The notes: a model not told the origin generated them from the sequence alone. DNA of 64,000 nt from Erysipelotrichaceae bacterium (GCA_017442805.1 JAFRZA010000011.1:1-64000); one strand, 5' to 3'. Positions 16,971 through 27,077 are shown, numbered from the stretch's first letter. Translations and numbers: made by a program.

Positions 16971-18672
16971 TTTCTCTCTCCTCCCTTTCTCTCTCGATGA
17001 AGTGCCTGATGAATTCCTCGGGATCAAGTCCGACCTTGCGGGCCAGCAATACCAATGAGGTTTCCTTCAGATTCGCTCTTTCGATGATGTCCTTATCGGA
17101 CAGTACCTTATAGACGAAGTCATCGGCGATCAGCTTTCCGTCCGCAAACACCAGCGCCCGGTCGGTATACTCAATAGCCAGATGCATGTCATGGGTGATG
17201 AAGACGATCGTCTTTCCATAGTTTTTGTTCAGATCATCGAGGAAGCGCATGATCTCCGTGTAATGGCGATAATCCTGTCCGGCCGTCGGTTCATCAAGGA
17301 TGATGACGTCCGGCTGCAGAGCCAGAATTGAAGCGATGGTAACGCGCTTCTTCTGACCATAACTCAAAGCGGAAACCGGCCAGTTGCGCATCGGGTAGAG
17401 CCCCGTCATCTTCAGAGTCTCCTCAGCGCGCTGCTTGATAAGTTCTTCCGGGAACTCATTGAGCTGCAGCGCCAGGGTGATCTCGTCCATGATCATGTCC
17501 TTGACCAGCATCTGGTTGGGGTTCTGCATTACATAGCCGATCAGCTGACCGATCTCCTTGATCGACATGGAGAGATAATTCTCGCCATTGATCCTGATCG
17601 TGCCGCTGATGGGGCGGATGATGCCGCATAAAAGCTTGGCCAGCGTGCTCTTGCCGGCGCCGTTCTTGCCGACGATTGCCAGTTTTTCGCCTTCTCTGAT
17701 GGTCAGGGAAACGTTCTCCAGAACCTTGTGATCAGGATTGTACTGGAAGTCGACATTTTCCACTTCCACCACAACCTTTCCCTTTTCACCAACGGTATAG
17801 GGCTTGGAGCGGGCAAATTCACTGAGAACGGCATCACGGTATCTGTCGATGTCAATCTTCTCGATGTCATCGAGATGCTCGCCTTCCTCAAACCTGACTC
17901 CGGCATTTTCCAGAGCGGCAATATACAACGGCTCGCGGACGCCATAGATCTTCAGTACGCCGCTGTACAGCATCTCATCAGGCGTGCAGTCTTTGACGAT
18001 GCGGCCGTCATTGATCAGCAGAATGCGGTCAACGTGACGGTAAAGGACGTCTTCCAGACGGTGCTCGATGATGATGATCGTCTTTCCCGATTCCTTATGG
18101 ATCTTATCGATCAGATCCACGGCGGTCATGCCCATGGCCGGGTCAAGAGAAGCCAGCGGTTCGTCGAACAGCAGAATCTCCTCGGCGTCATGCAGAATGC
18201 CGGCTAAGGCAACCTTCTGTTTCTGACCGCCGGAGAGGTCAAAGGGCGGATGGGTCAAAAATCTTTCCATGTCGACGATGCGGGCTGCCTCATCAACGAT
18301 CGGCAGCATCTCGCTTCTGGGCATCGACTGATTCTCCAGAGAGAAGGCGATGTCCTCGCCGACGGAAAGACCGACGAACTGAGCGTCGGAATCCTGCTGA
18401 ACCGTGCCGACATGCTTGGAGAGTTCAAACAGACTGGACTGCTGCGTCTGCAGACCGGCAACAGTCAAAGACCCGGTAATCGTACCGGGATAGGAAAACG
18501 GAATCAGTCCATTAATACAATTAGCGAGTGTGGACTTGCCACACCCGCTTGGACCGAGAATCAATATTTTTTCACCCCGATAGATATCGAGGTTGATATC
18601 ATGAAGAGTTGCCTCCTGCTGATGCTTATACTTAAAGCTGAAATCTTTAAATGAAACGACTGCTTCTCTCAT
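16963..18672 (-). CDS. ECF transporter duplicated ATP-binding protein (A and A' fused)
   Basis: This 569-residue cytoplasmic protein contains two complete ABC ATPase domains, so one gene replaces EcfA1 and EcfA2. The first domain has GPSGCGKST, signature LSGGQKQK and Walker B LLFDEP. The second has GKNGAGKST, signature LSYGQKKR (Tyr in place of Gly) and VIILDEPTAGQD. Fused ATPases of this kind are typical of YkoD-like ECF systems. The ribosome site is AAAGGGA. It lies between the S component and EcfT. The unequal signature motifs suggest that the two ATP sites are not equivalent, a common feature of such fusions. Confidence 0.93.
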   Translation of the reverse strand: MREAVVSFKDFSFKYKHQQEATLHDINLDIYRGEKILILGPSGCGKSTLANCINGLIPFSYPGTITGSLTVAGLQTQQSSLFELSKHVGTVQQDSDAQFVGLSVGEDIAFSLENQSMPRSEMLPIVDEAARIVDMERFLTHPPFDLSGGQKQKVALAGILHDAEEILLFDEPLASLDPAMGMTAVDLIDKIHKESGKTIIIIEHRLEDVLYRHVDRILLINDGRIVKDCTPDEMLYSGVLKIYGVREPLYIAALENAGVRFEEGEHLDDIEKIDIDRYRDAVLSEFARSKPYTVGEKGKVVVEVENVDFQYNPDHKVLENVSLTIREGEKLAIVGKNGAGKSTLAKLLCGIIRPISGTIRINGENYLSMSIKEIGQLIGYVMQNPNQMLVKDMIMDEITLALQLNEFPEELIKQRAEETLKMTGLYPMRNWPVSALSYGQKKRVTIASILALQPDVIILDEPTAGQDYRHYTEIMRFLDDLNKNYGKTIVFITHDMHLAIEYTDRALVFADGKLIADDFVYKVLSDKDIIERANLKETSLVLLARKVGLDPEEFIRHFIEREREERENG

Positions 18673-18709
18673 GGTTCCCTTTCCAACTGGTATCCGAGGA
18701 TAGCAGTAA

Positions 18710-19273
18710 TTAGTCTTTGCTTAAGCCTGTGAACTTCTTGTTTCTGTTAGCTAAGGCGATCAGTAAGGGAATACCGACAACCAGTAATACCAGACCGTCA
18801 GAAATGATGGCAGCAGTTACCTGTCCCCAGGTAATGGTCAGTTCGCTTGAATAGAAGAAGTAGGTCAGGACCGGGGTGACAACGCCGAAGCCTAAGCCAC
18901 AGCCGATCAGGACGAATAAGGCATAGGTAATGGCACTCTTGGTGTTGAAGACGCCTTCCTTGACATTGGAGCCTAAGACGCAGCCTAAGCCGGTGAAGAA
19001 GCCTAATACCAGGTTGCCTAATGACCAGTCAAACCAGAAGCCCCAGCCGCCGATCAGGTCAGCCAGAACGTTACCGAGGCCGGCAGTAATGGCAGCCGGA
19101 ACCGGTCCGAACAAAGCTGCGACAACAGCAACGACTACATACGCGGAAGTCAGGGAAGTGTTGGTGAAGACCTTGACGCCTCCGTAGACCATCAGGACAC
19201 CGAACAGGGCGACACCGATAGCAACGCCGACGATCGTTCTGGTATTCCAGTTACCTAAAATCTTTTTTGCCAT
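18710..19273 (-). CDS. ECF transporter substrate-binding S component (UPF0397-like)
   Basis: This 187-residue membrane protein has about six hydrophobic helices and the alternating Gly/Ala-rich pattern of S components (AALFGPVPAAITAGLGNVLADLIGG is close to the UPF0397/ECF-trans_S pattern). It sets the substrate specificity of the importer encoded downstream. The ATG at 19273 is chosen because of GGAGGA upstream. A leader of about 90 bases with a bulged hairpin precedes it. The substrate is unknown. The flanking SAM hydrolase genes suggest a nucleoside, methionine or adenine-related compound, but this is inference. Confidence 0.85.
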   Translation of the reverse strand: MAKKILGNWNTRTIVGVAIGVALFGVLMVYGGVKVFTNTSLTSAYVVVAVVAALFGPVPAAITAGLGNVLADLIGGWGFWFDWSLGNLVLGFFTGLGCVLGSNVKEGVFNTKSAITYALFVLIGCGLGFGVVTPVLTYFFYSSELTITWGQVTAAIISDGLVLLVVGIPLLIALANRNKKFTGLSKD

Positions 19274-19399
19274 AAAATATCCTCCTTTTTTTGACAAGAA
19301 TATATTACCACATCCGTGGATAATAACTTAAATCGCACCTTGCCGCTGCCATGAACGGCACTAATGTATATATTGTAAACTACCGAGGTCAAAAGTCAA
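19274..19399 (-). promoter_or_regulatory. Promoter and structured leader of the ECF S-component gene
   Basis: On the minus strand TTGACT (19394-19399) and TACAAT (19372-19377) are 16 bases apart. They predict a leader of about 90 bases. It contains a TATTATCCAC / GTGGTAATA hairpin with one bulge just before the ribosome site, and TGCC / GGCA and GCCG / CGGC helices that exclude each other. I recognise no riboswitch class. Confidence 0.5.
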
Positions 19400-19446
19400 T
19401 TTAGGAAAACGGTTACATTTTCAAAAACTGACTGACATTCAAACCG

Positions 19447-20313
19447 TCACGCTCTGGTGATGGTCACAACATAGTTCAGAGCCTTCAGGGTATTGCCGTC
19501 GCACTCCGGCATGTAGGTCTTGACGAAATTGCCGCGGTTAATGGAAAGCCTTAATGACTGCTCCTCTCCCAGCTCACTGTTGCCGCAGATCAGCACCTGA
19601 CCGGCAGCCGTGTAGCCGAAGGAACGTTCATAGATCACGTTGCCGTCATAAACGGTACGCTGGCCGTCCATGATGTTAAGATGAACGGTATCGCCGTATT
19701 CAAAGCCGCCAATCTGGCGGAACTGCTGATGCCTGATGGCGATGCGCGGGGTACCGAAGGCCATGTCGAAGTTGAAGATGCCGCCCTGGGCGAAGCACTC
19801 ACGGACTACGGTAGGTACCGTAGTCATCGGGAAACGGATCACATCTTCGACCGGGTATTCCGGTCCCACCTGCTCGTAGCTGATCTGGCCACTGGCCAGC
19901 CTTCCGGCCGTGTAGGCATAGACGTCCCGGCCATGGAAGATGAAGATGTGCTCGCTTCCGGGAAGACGGTTGACGGTTTCATCAATGCTGCGGACGGATT
20001 CGATCTTGTCGATCATCGGCGTCAGAATGCCGTTATCGGGGGAAACCAGATAGCTGCCGTTGGTGAAGCGGGCCACGCAGGAACGCCTGAATGTTCCCAC
20101 GCCCGGGTCAACGACCGATACGAACACCGTTCCCGCCGGCCAGACCGGCAGAATGAAATTAATGCCGAAAGCCGCTGAGGGAATGTTAAAGGGTTCAATG
20201 TTGTGATTGTAATCTATTACTTCGATCTCGCGGTCAATGGATTTGATGACTCCTGTCATCGCGCCGCCGCCGCCATCGCCGAAGTCTGTCTGTAAGACGA
20301 TAATCGGTTTCAT
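19447..20313 (-). CDS. SAM hydroxide adenosyltransferase (DUF62 family), copy 2
   Basis: This second DUF62 paralogue has 288 residues and is clearly divergent from copy 1. The Asp-Arg-His triad is kept as D69 (VVDPGVGT), R76 and H127 (FHGRD), together with TDFG and SPDNG. The C-terminal FGN-type motif is degenerate (FDMAFGTPRI), so substrate handling may differ. The start is fixed by GGAGGT nine bases upstream. It lies 23 bases after the CotH-like gene and 173 bases before the S component, which has its own promoter. Two DUF62 genes bracketing an ECF transporter point to a shared salvage or uptake role. Confidence 0.88.
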   Translation of the reverse strand: MKPIIVLQTDFGDGGGGAMTGVIKSIDREIEVIDYNHNIEPFNIPSAAFGINFILPVWPAGTVFVSVVDPGVGTFRRSCVARFTNGSYLVSPDNGILTPMIDKIESVRSIDETVNRLPGSEHIFIFHGRDVYAYTAGRLASGQISYEQVGPEYPVEDVIRFPMTTVPTVVRECFAQGGIFNFDMAFGTPRIAIRHQQFRQIGGFEYGDTVHLNIMDGQRTVYDGNVIYERSFGYTAAGQVLICGNSELGEEQSLRLSINRGNFVKTYMPECDGNTLKALNYVVTITRA

Positions 20314-20336
20314 GCAGGTACCTCCAGACTCATCAA

Positions 20337-22940
20337 TTATACAACATTACCAGCGTTATGATTACTGCCGTTTTGCGGCTGTTTCTTTCTTTTCAGTAAT
20401 AAAGCCGTTATGGCCCCGCCGGCAGCCAGCAGGCAGATGATCATAATGGTCCGGCTGGCCGTAACATCTCTTTCCGGCATGACCTGCAATGAGGTCGCCA
20501 GCGTGCCGTCATCAAAGAAGACAGTCAGCTGGTGGTCGCCTTCCTCAAGCCGGCTCAGCGTCTCCGGTCTGATGAGCAGAGTCACGGTGTCAGGGTCAGC
20601 TGTGTAGTCTGCGTCTTTTTTCAAAGTCGTGCCGTCGATCTGCAGGCAGACCAGGTGGTTCAGGAAGTCCTGCGGGGTCAGTTTCAGGCTGACAACCCGG
20701 CTGCTTCCCCTGTTCCATCTGGTTACGGAATCCTCAGAAAGGACGTAGTCGGTTTCTTCTTCGTTTCTGACGATTACCGTCGACTGAGTTTCCAGCGTAT
20801 ATTCCTCTTCTTCGCTGTTTCGGCAGGCAACCCTGACCGTCACCTGCGTCACGCCTGGCTCAAGTGCCGTAACCACACCGTATTCGCCGACCTGCGCAAC
20901 CTGCGGATCAGCTGAAATGTATTCATAGCCGTAGATCTTGGCGTTTTCCGGTTCAGTCACCACCACGAGGGGCAGCTGCTGACCGGCGGTCATGGTCAGA
21001 ATGTCTCTTTCCGGTCGAACTGCCTCCACTGATGACAGCTGGGAATCCATTTCCACGATGGTGAGCCTGAAGCTGCAGGGTTCACCGTACTTCAGTTTTC
21101 CGGTAAGCACTACTTCGCCGGTGCCGGTGTAGCGGACTAAGCCGTTTTCATCGACGGTGGCGATGTTCTCATCGGAAGAAGTCCAGATGACCCGGTTGTC
21201 CTGGGCATCCTGGGGAAGAACGACGTAGGGAATCTGATAGGATTTGAAGAAAGCAGAATTCCTGGTTATGTCAGAAGCTCTGCTCCAGGCAATGGCGGTT
21301 CCGTGGCTGATCTCATCATCGGCTACATATCTGGCAGTAACCGTGATGTCCTTGCTGATGCGGAGGTCAGTGTCTATGACGTTTCCTTCTTCATCAAGCC
21401 AGCCCATGAAGGTATAGCCCGGGATCTCCGGATACGGCTCGTTACCGCTCAGAAAATCGCTCTCTTCAAGGAAGTCATAGGCGTATACTTCGCCGTTGAC
21501 CATGAAGGTCACGCGGTTGACCATGTGATCCAGCATCGAGAAGTTCTCGTCAACCCAGATGATCCGGTTTCTGATCCATTCCCGGAGCTTTTCCACTTCC
21601 TGAGTGAAGGTGAATTCGGAATCAGGGCGGAGAACATCATGGTTCTTCCGGGCTGAAGCCAGAGTCTCCTGGTAGTACTGATCCATCAGACCGCCCGGAA
21701 CGATGATCTCCTCCAGCGCCTTCTTCATGATGGGCCAGTACTTATGCAGAGCTTCGACGAAGCCGCCTTCGGAGCGGTCATAGAACATCGGCTTGATCCA
21801 CTTGTGGCCGGCCTCAAAGCCGCTGTAGCCGATGTTGCGGGTCCAGGCAAAGTCGAAGTCCCATAAGGGTCCCCAGTAAAGCTTGCTTACGCCATCAGCG
21901 CTGTCCCGGTCTTTGTAGATGTAGGTGCTGCCGGTTGCGTAGGCGTCATTGTTCTTGGATATTTCATTGACCAGCCAGTACTTGGCTGATGATTCAACGT
22001 CGATCAGATCACGGTAAGCCGTGGTCGAATCAAACAGGACGTCCTCAACGTGACGGATGTACTGCTGGATGTACTGCTGCTGAGCGGAATTCTGATAACC
22101 GTCGCCCAGTTCCCGGCCGGCAAAAACCTCTTCACCTTCATCCGGAGAAGCGGTAAGAGCGTCCGCTTCAGCGTCAAAGGAAGGCGTATGGGTCGCCCAG
22201 TCAACGCCGCGGTTAGTGTAAAAGCGGTCCGGCGAACCGACACGTACCTGCAGGGCATTCTGAAGCAGATAGCCTCCGGTAATGACCTCTGGATCCGTGT
22301 CGCCCTTCTTGAGTTCAGCAATTTCCAGGCGGTTGGTATCGACTCTGACATTTTCACTCAGGTAGTAGCTGCCCAGATAGCAGGCGCCGAAATCCTGACC
22401 GGTCATGATTACGTCGACCGGTACGCCCCTGGGCGTAAAGGCAAAGCCCATCTGATCGCCGATCCAGGCCGTGATCCTGTCTTTCATCAGCGTATCGTCA
22501 AAGTCATTGGCAACCAGCACCCAGTGCTTGTTCTTTCCCAGGCCCAGAACATCCTCTGAGCTGTCCAGCTTGATCTTGTACGGCTTCTTGGTTGACTGTT
22601 CCCAGCTGGAATTGCCGCGGCCGCGGATGCTCATGGAGATGTCTTCCAGACTCTTCAGTTCCGTCTCCGGGAAGTCGCAGTGGCGGAAGCCCTCCGGCAC
22701 CTCAATGGAGATCGTACCGTAACAGAAGACGCTGTGATCAGGTGAGGTGTTCATCGCCTCAATGGTTCCCCGGGCTTCATCGATGTTCAGGTAAACCACC
22801 GGCAGACCATTGTCGATTTCCGGTATGCTCTGCTGTATGGAGCCCACTTCTGCCTTTTTATCTGAGCAGGCTGTAATCCCAATGCTCATGACCGCTATCA
22901 TCAGCACCATCAGAAGTTTCCTGATTCTGTTTTCCGTCAT
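20337..22940 (-). CDS. CotH-kinase family surface lipoprotein with Ig-like domain
   Basis: This 867-residue protein is exported and lipid-anchored: an N-terminal helix ends in a lipobox (SIGITAC). The first 480 residues form a CotH-type atypical kinase domain, with YLSENVRVDTNRLEI, LVNEISKNNDAY and the metal-binding LYWGPLWDFDFAW. A BIG2-like Ig module follows (WTSSDENIATVDENG), then two less clear beta-rich regions. A C-terminal transmembrane helix (TIMIICLLAAGGAITALLL) with a basic tail gives it a second membrane anchor. CotH proteins phosphorylate spore-coat proteins in Bacillus, but nothing else here points to sporulation, so an extracellular protein kinase or wall-linked role is more likely. 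It heads the run leading to DUF62 copy 2. Confidence 0.88.
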   Translation of the reverse strand: MTENRIRKLLMVLMIAVMSIGITACSDKKAEVGSIQQSIPEIDNGLPVVYLNIDEARGTIEAMNTSPDHSVFCYGTISIEVPEGFRHCDFPETELKSLEDISMSIRGRGNSSWEQSTKKPYKIKLDSSEDVLGLGKNKHWVLVANDFDDTLMKDRITAWIGDQMGFAFTPRGVPVDVIMTGQDFGACYLGSYYLSENVRVDTNRLEIAELKKGDTDPEVITGGYLLQNALQVRVGSPDRFYTNRGVDWATHTPSFDAEADALTASPDEGEEVFAGRELGDGYQNSAQQQYIQQYIRHVEDVLFDSTTAYRDLIDVESSAKYWLVNEISKNNDAYATGSTYIYKDRDSADGVSKLYWGPLWDFDFAWTRNIGYSGFEAGHKWIKPMFYDRSEGGFVEALHKYWPIMKKALEEIIVPGGLMDQYYQETLASARKNHDVLRPDSEFTFTQEVEKLREWIRNRIIWVDENFSMLDHMVNRVTFMVNGEVYAYDFLEESDFLSGNEPYPEIPGYTFMGWLDEEGNVIDTDLRISKDITVTARYVADDEISHGTAIAWSRASDITRNSAFFKSYQIPYVVLPQDAQDNRVIWTSSDENIATVDENGLVRYTGTGEVVLTGKLKYGEPCSFRLTIVEMDSQLSSVEAVRPERDILTMTAGQQLPLVVVTEPENAKIYGYEYISADPQVAQVGEYGVVTALEPGVTQVTVRVACRNSEEEEYTLETQSTVIVRNEEETDYVLSEDSVTRWNRGSSRVVSLKLTPQDFLNHLVCLQIDGTTLKKDADYTADPDTVTLLIRPETLSRLEEGDHQLTVFFDDGTLATSLQVMPERDVTASRTIMIICLLAAGGAITALLLKRKKQPQNGSNHNAGNVV

Positions 22941-23008
22941 TATGTATCACCGTTCCTCTCAGCGGGTTCAATACTCCCCTGGCCGATTTATTAACCAATA
23001 TTGAATTC

Positions 23009-23014
23009 ATTATA
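23009..23014 (-). promoter_or_regulatory. -10 element upstream of the CotH-like gene
   Basis: The minus strand has TATAAT about 70 bases before the ATG at 22940. It is back to back with the promoter of the MFS gene, and no convincing -35 is visible. Confidence 0.45.
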
Positions 23015-23103
23015 CATCATCTGTTGGGCGCTGTCTTTTCCCTGCCCTGTTTGTGAAATTCACGGGTACATTTCACAGATATTGCGGAATACCCTGGCTA
23101 AGA

Positions 23104-23112
23104 TGTTATAAT
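23104..23112 (+). promoter_or_regulatory. Extended -10 promoter of the MFS gene
   Basis: TGTTATAAT lies about 44 bases before the ATG at 23156. A weak TTGCGG at 23082 is 19 bases upstream of the hexamer. Confidence 0.65.
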
Positions 23113-23155
23113 AAATGCAGATTTCATTATGTAAATAATGTAGAGGGATTTAATC

Positions 23156-24439
23156 ATGACTAATGAGAAAGAGAAAAACAAGTTAACGAAAGTGGAAAGG
23201 GCGTGGGTTCTTTACGACGTAGGTAACTCTGCCTTTACCATGCTGGCCTGCTCGCTGATTCCTATCTGGTTCAAGGACCTGGCCATCGGCACGGCTCCCG
23301 GACAGATCAGTTCCGACAAGGCCACCGCATACTATTCCATTGCTGTCGCCATTGTCACCGTCGTCGTTGCCATCATCGGCCCGGTCTGCGGTGCCATTGC
23401 CGACCATAAGGATACCAAGAAGATCGTCTTCACCACCGCCATGGCCTTAGGCGTCATCGGCTGCATCATCAACGGTTTCGCGACCACCTGGGTAGCCTTC
23501 ATCGTCATCCACGTGCTGTCAAAGATCTTCTACAGCGCTTCGCTGACCTTCTATGACTCCATGCTCAATGACGTCACCACCGAAGACCGGATGGATGAGG
23601 TCTCCTCATACGGCTACGCCTGGGGCTACATCGGCTCCTGCCTGCCCTTCATTCTGGCCATGGTCGCCTACATCCTGGGCGGCGGCTTAAGCGAAGACAT
23701 CATGTACTTCTCGCCGACCGTTGCCAAGATCATCGGCTTCACCGTCACCGGCATCTGGTGGTTTTTGGTTACCGTCCCGCTGTTAAAGCACTATAAGCAG
23801 ATCAACTACGTGGAGACCGAAAGAGGTGCCATCCACAAGACCTTCGTTCAGATCTTCAACACCTTCAAGAACATCGCCACCAAGAACAAGAAAGTCCTGT
23901 TCTTCCTGATCGCCTTCTTCCTGTACATTGACGGCGTCGGCACCATTATCGACAACTGCATCAACATCGGCACCGACTTAGGTCTGCCGACCGTCGGTCA
24001 GGTCGTCTTCTTACTGGCAACCCAGGTCGTTGCCTGGCTGGGCTCGCTGGTCTTTGCCAGACTGTCCAAGAAGTACGCTACCGTACCGCTGATCCTGATC
24101 TGCATCTGCGGCTACTTCTGCGTCTGCGTCTATGCGCTGGCTCTGCACACCCTGCTGGATTTCGGCATCCTGGCCTTCGGCGTCGGCTGCTTCCAGGGTT
24201 CCATCCAGTCGCTGTCCAGATCATATTACTCAAAGATCATTCCGGCTGAGAACTCCGGCGAATACTTCGGCATCTACGACATCTTCTCCAAGGGAGCTTC
24301 CTTCCTGGGTTCAGCCGTCATCGCTGCCGTCAAGCTGATGGGCGGTTCCATCAACATCGCCGTCGCTTCCCTGGCCATCTTCTTCGCTCTAGGTTTCTTA
24401 TTCCTGAAACTTTCCGACAAGCAGCCCAAGACCGAATAA
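23156..24439 (+). CDS. MFS transporter, UMF1 (Atg22-like) family
   Basis: This is an integral membrane permease of 427 residues with about twelve hydrophobic segments. The N-terminal signature WVLYDVGNSAFTMLA is characteristic of the UMF1 branch of the major facilitator superfamily. In fungi this branch includes the vacuolar amino-acid effluxer Atg22; bacterial members are mostly uncharacterised. The DHKDTKK loop between helices 2 and 3 fits the MFS signature loop. The ribosome site is AGAGGGA. The gene is monocistronic, with its own extended -10 promoter and a strong terminator. The substrate is unknown. Confidence 0.88.
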   Translation: MTNEKEKNKLTKVERAWVLYDVGNSAFTMLACSLIPIWFKDLAIGTAPGQISSDKATAYYSIAVAIVTVVVAIIGPVCGAIADHKDTKKIVFTTAMALGVIGCIINGFATTWVAFIVIHVLSKIFYSASLTFYDSMLNDVTTEDRMDEVSSYGYAWGYIGSCLPFILAMVAYILGGGLSEDIMYFSPTVAKIIGFTVTGIWWFLVTVPLLKHYKQINYVETERGAIHKTFVQIFNTFKNIATKNKKVLFFLIAFFLYIDGVGTIIDNCINIGTDLGLPTVGQVVFLLATQVVAWLGSLVFARLSKKYATVPLILICICGYFCVCVYALALHTLLDFGILAFGVGCFQGSIQSLSRSYYSKIIPAENSGEYFGIYDIFSKGASFLGSAVIAAVKLMGGSINIAVASLAIFFALGFLFLKLSDKQPKTE

Positions 24440-24447
24440 CAAACGCA

Positions 24448-24477
24448 AAGACGTCAGCTGCGGCTGGCGTCTTTTTT
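24448..24477 (+). terminator. Intrinsic terminator of the MFS gene
   Basis: AAGACGTCAGC and GCTGGCGTCTT form an 11-bp stem with a TGCG loop, followed by a T run. Confidence 0.9.
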
Positions 24478-24487
24478 CATGCCTGCA

Positions 24488-24515
24488 AGATAAAAGAACG
24501 GCATTGCCGTTCTTT
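24488..24515 (-). terminator. Intrinsic terminator after clpB
   Basis: On the minus strand AAAGAACGGC and GCCGTTCTTT pair around a three-base loop and end in TTTT. It closes the heat-shock operon three bases after the clpB stop. Confidence 0.88.
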
Positions 24516-24518
24516 CCT

Positions 24519-27077
24519 CTATTTGATTTCACTTACGGTGAACTCGCCGTTTTCAAAGTCCACCTGCAGGGTGGTGTTGCCGTCAATGCCTTCGGAGACG
24601 ATCTTGTAGGCTACCTTGGTTTCCACGTTCTGCTGGATGAATCTCTTCAGCGGTCTGGCACCGTAGGTGATGTCGCTGCCTTCATCGATGATCTCCTGCT
24701 TGGCTCTGTCGGTCAGAACCAGCTTGATGTTTCTTTCTTCAAGCCTCTTAGCCAGTAAGCCGATGAACTTATCGACGATGCCGCCCAGCACCTCATTGGT
24801 CAGCGGGTTGAAGATGACGATGTCGTCGATGCGGTTGACGAATTCCGGCTTGAAGGTCGCCTTGACGATCTGCTCATAATCCTTCGTCTTCTTCTCCATG
24901 TCCTGTTCAAAGGCATATTCAGAACCCAGGTTGGAGGTCATGATGATGATGGTGTTCTTGAAGTCGACGGTCACGCCCTGGGAGTCGGTGATCCGGCCGT
25001 CATCAAGGATCTGAAGCAGAATGTTGAAGACATCCGGGTGAGCCTTCTCGATCTCGTCCAGTAAGACGATTGAGTAGGGCTTTCTTCTGACCGCTTCGGT
25101 CAGCTGGCCGCCCTCGTCATAGCCGACATATCCCGGAGGAGCGCCGATCAGACGGGAAGTGCTGAACTTTTCCATGTATTCGCTCATGTCGATCCTGACG
25201 ATCTTGTTTTCATCATCAAACAGCTGCTCTGCCAAGGCCTTGGCGACTTCCGTCTTGCCTACGCCGGTGGGACCTAAGAACAGGAAGGAACCGATGGGAC
25301 GGTTGGAGTCCTGAATCTGAGCTTTGCTGCGGAGCACGGCGTTATAGACCAGGTCAATGGCATGATCCTGACCGATGACTCTTTCGCTCAGTTTATCCTT
25401 CAAGCCCAGGATCTTCTGGCGGTCAGAAGCCATCAGCTTGCTGACGGCGATGCCGGTCCAGCGGGAAACCACACTGGCAATCAGCTGCTCATCGACAGTC
25501 TCCTGGATCAGGGCATCCTTCTTATCGGCTTCCTTGGCCTTCTGGATTTCCTTTTCCAGATTGGGAATGGTCTCGTAGCGCAGCCTGGCCGCCTCGTCAT
25601 AGCGGGCGGAGTTCTGAGCTTCCTCGAGTTCAAGTTTGGCTCTTTCCAGCTCCTCGCGGTTCTTCTTGTTGGCCTCCAGGAGCTTCTTTTCATCCTCCCA
25701 CTTGCCGGAGATATTGGTCTGCTCTTCAGTCAGGTCAGCGATCTCCTTTTCGATCTGAGTCAGTCTTTCCCTGCTTCTGTCGTCTTCTTCCTTGGCCAGG
25801 GCGCGCTGCTCGATCTGCAGCTGCATGATCTTGCGGTTGACCTCGTCCAGTTCATAAGGCAGAGAATCCATCTCTACCCGTAAGGAAGCGCAGGCTTCAT
25901 CGATCAGGTCAATGGCCTTGTCCGGCAGGAAACGGTCGGAAATATAGCGGTTGGACATCGTAGCGGCCGCGATGATGGCCTCATCGAGAATCTGCACGCC
26001 ATGATGGGCTTCAAAGCGGTCCTTCAGACCTCTGAGGATCGAAATTGTTTCCTCGACAGAGGGTTCGTCGACCGTCACTCTCTGGAATCTTCTTTCCAGA
26101 GCCTTGTCGGTCTCAAAGTATTTGCGGTATTCATTATAAGTTGTGGCACCGATGCATCTGAGTTCGCCTCTGGCCAGCATCGGCTTCAGCAGATTGGCGG
26201 CGTCCATGGAGCCTTCGGTCTTGCCGGCGCCCACCAGATTGTGGATCTCATCGATGAACAGGATGATGCCGCCGTCGGCCTGCTTGACTTCCTCAAGAAC
26301 GGCCTTCAGCCTTTCCTCGAATTCGCCGCGGTACTTTGCTCCGGCGATCAGGGAACCCATGTCCAGTTCAATGAGCCGCTTCTCTCTCAGATTCAGCGGA
26401 ACGTCCTGCTTGTAGATTCGCCAGGCCAGTCCTTCAACTACGGCGGTCTTGCCGACGCCGGGTTCACCGATCAGCACCGGGTTGTTTTTGCTCTTGCGCG
26501 AAAGGATCTCGATCATCCTTCTGATCTCGTCGTCTCTGCCGATGACCGGGTCGACCTTGCCGTCGCGGACGTCCTGAACCAGGTCATGTCCGTACTTTTC
26601 CAGGGCGTCGACGGTTTCCTCGCTGCTGGGTTCGTCCATCTTCTTGCCCTTGCGGCGGGCCAGTTCCTCATTGAGGACCATTTCCTTCTTCAGGTTGTAC
26701 TTCTTTACGATCTCATTGGAGATCGGGGAATCATTGAACAGCAGATGGATGAAGGCCGTAGCCACGGTCAGATAGGTCTCATCGTGGTCCTTGGCCCACT
26801 TGATGGCGTTGACCAGAGCGTCATTTACCTTGCGGTTGAAGACCGGCTGAGGAACGTAATCCACGGTCGCGATGTTCTTCAGACGGCTCTGAGCGATCTG
26901 CAGGCAGTCCTGCTTGTTGACATTTATGCGTTTTAAAAGACCATCCAGCGTATCATCGGCAAACATCTGGCAGAACAGGTGCACGGTCGTGATCTCGGTA
27001 TGATGCGAAGTGCTTGCCAGTTCCAGCGCCTTCATGACGATGGTCTGCAGATTAGTGGAGAAACTGTTAATATCCAT
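24519..27077 (-). CDS. clpB: ATP-dependent disaggregase ClpB
   Basis: ClpB extracts polypeptides from aggregates together with DnaK, DnaJ and GrpE. The 852-residue protein has the normal ClpB layout. An N-terminal repeat domain is followed by NBD1 with Walker [11 protein letters not shown] long coiled-coil M-domain (about residues 390-520) distinguishes it from ClpC. NBD2 has GPTGVGKTE, and a C-terminal small domain includes [12 protein letters not shown]. The start has AAGGAGGTATC upstream. It is the last gene of the hrcA-grpE-dnaK-dnaJ-clpB operon, which puts the disaggregase under HrcA control with its co-chaperones, unlike Bacillus subtilis, which lacks ClpB. Confidence 0.96.
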   Translation of the reverse strand: MDINSFSTNLQTIVMKALELASTSHHTEITTVHLFCQMFADDTLDGLLKRINVNKQDCLQIAQSRLKNIATVDYVPQPVFNRKVNDALVNAIKWAKDHDETYLTVATAFIHLLFNDSPISNEIVKKYNLKKEMVLNEELARRKGKKMDEPSSEETVDALEKYGHDLVQDVRDGKVDPVIGRDDEIRRMIEILSRKSKNNPVLIGEPGVGKTAVVEGLAWRIYKQDVPLNLREKRLIELDMGSLIAGAKYRGEFEERLKAVLEEVKQADGGIILFIDEIHNLVGAGKTEGSMDAANLLKPMLARGELRCIGATTYNEYRKYFETDKALERRFQRVTVDEPSVEETISILRGLKDRFEAHHGVQILDEAIIAAATMSNRYISDRFLPDKAIDLIDEACASLRVEMDSLPYELDEVNRKIMQLQIEQRALAKEEDDRSRERLTQIEKEIADLTEEQTNISGKWEDEKKLLEANKKNREELERAKLELEEAQNSARYDEAARLRYETIPNLEKEIQKAKEADKKDALIQETVDEQLIASVVSRWTGIAVSKLMASDRQKILGLKDKLSERVIGQDHAIDLVYNAVLRSKAQIQDSNRPIGSFLFLGPTGVGKTEVAKALAEQLFDDENKIVRIDMSEYMEKFSTSRLIGAPPGYVGYDEGGQLTEAVRRKPYSIVLLDEIEKAHPDVFNILLQILDDGRITDSQGVTVDFKNTIIIMTSNLGSEYAFEQDMEKKTKDYEQIVKATFKPEFVNRIDDIVIFNPLTNEVLGGIVDKFIGLLAKRLEERNIKLVLTDRAKQEIIDEGSDITYGARPLKRFIQQNVETKVAYKIVSEGIDGNTTLQVDFENGEFTVSEIK

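Noticed and set aside
20337..22940. Spore-coat protein CotH and therefore a spore former
   Set aside because: The domain is CotH-like, but the lipobox, Ig module and second membrane anchor indicate a surface protein, and no sporulation gene is in the window.
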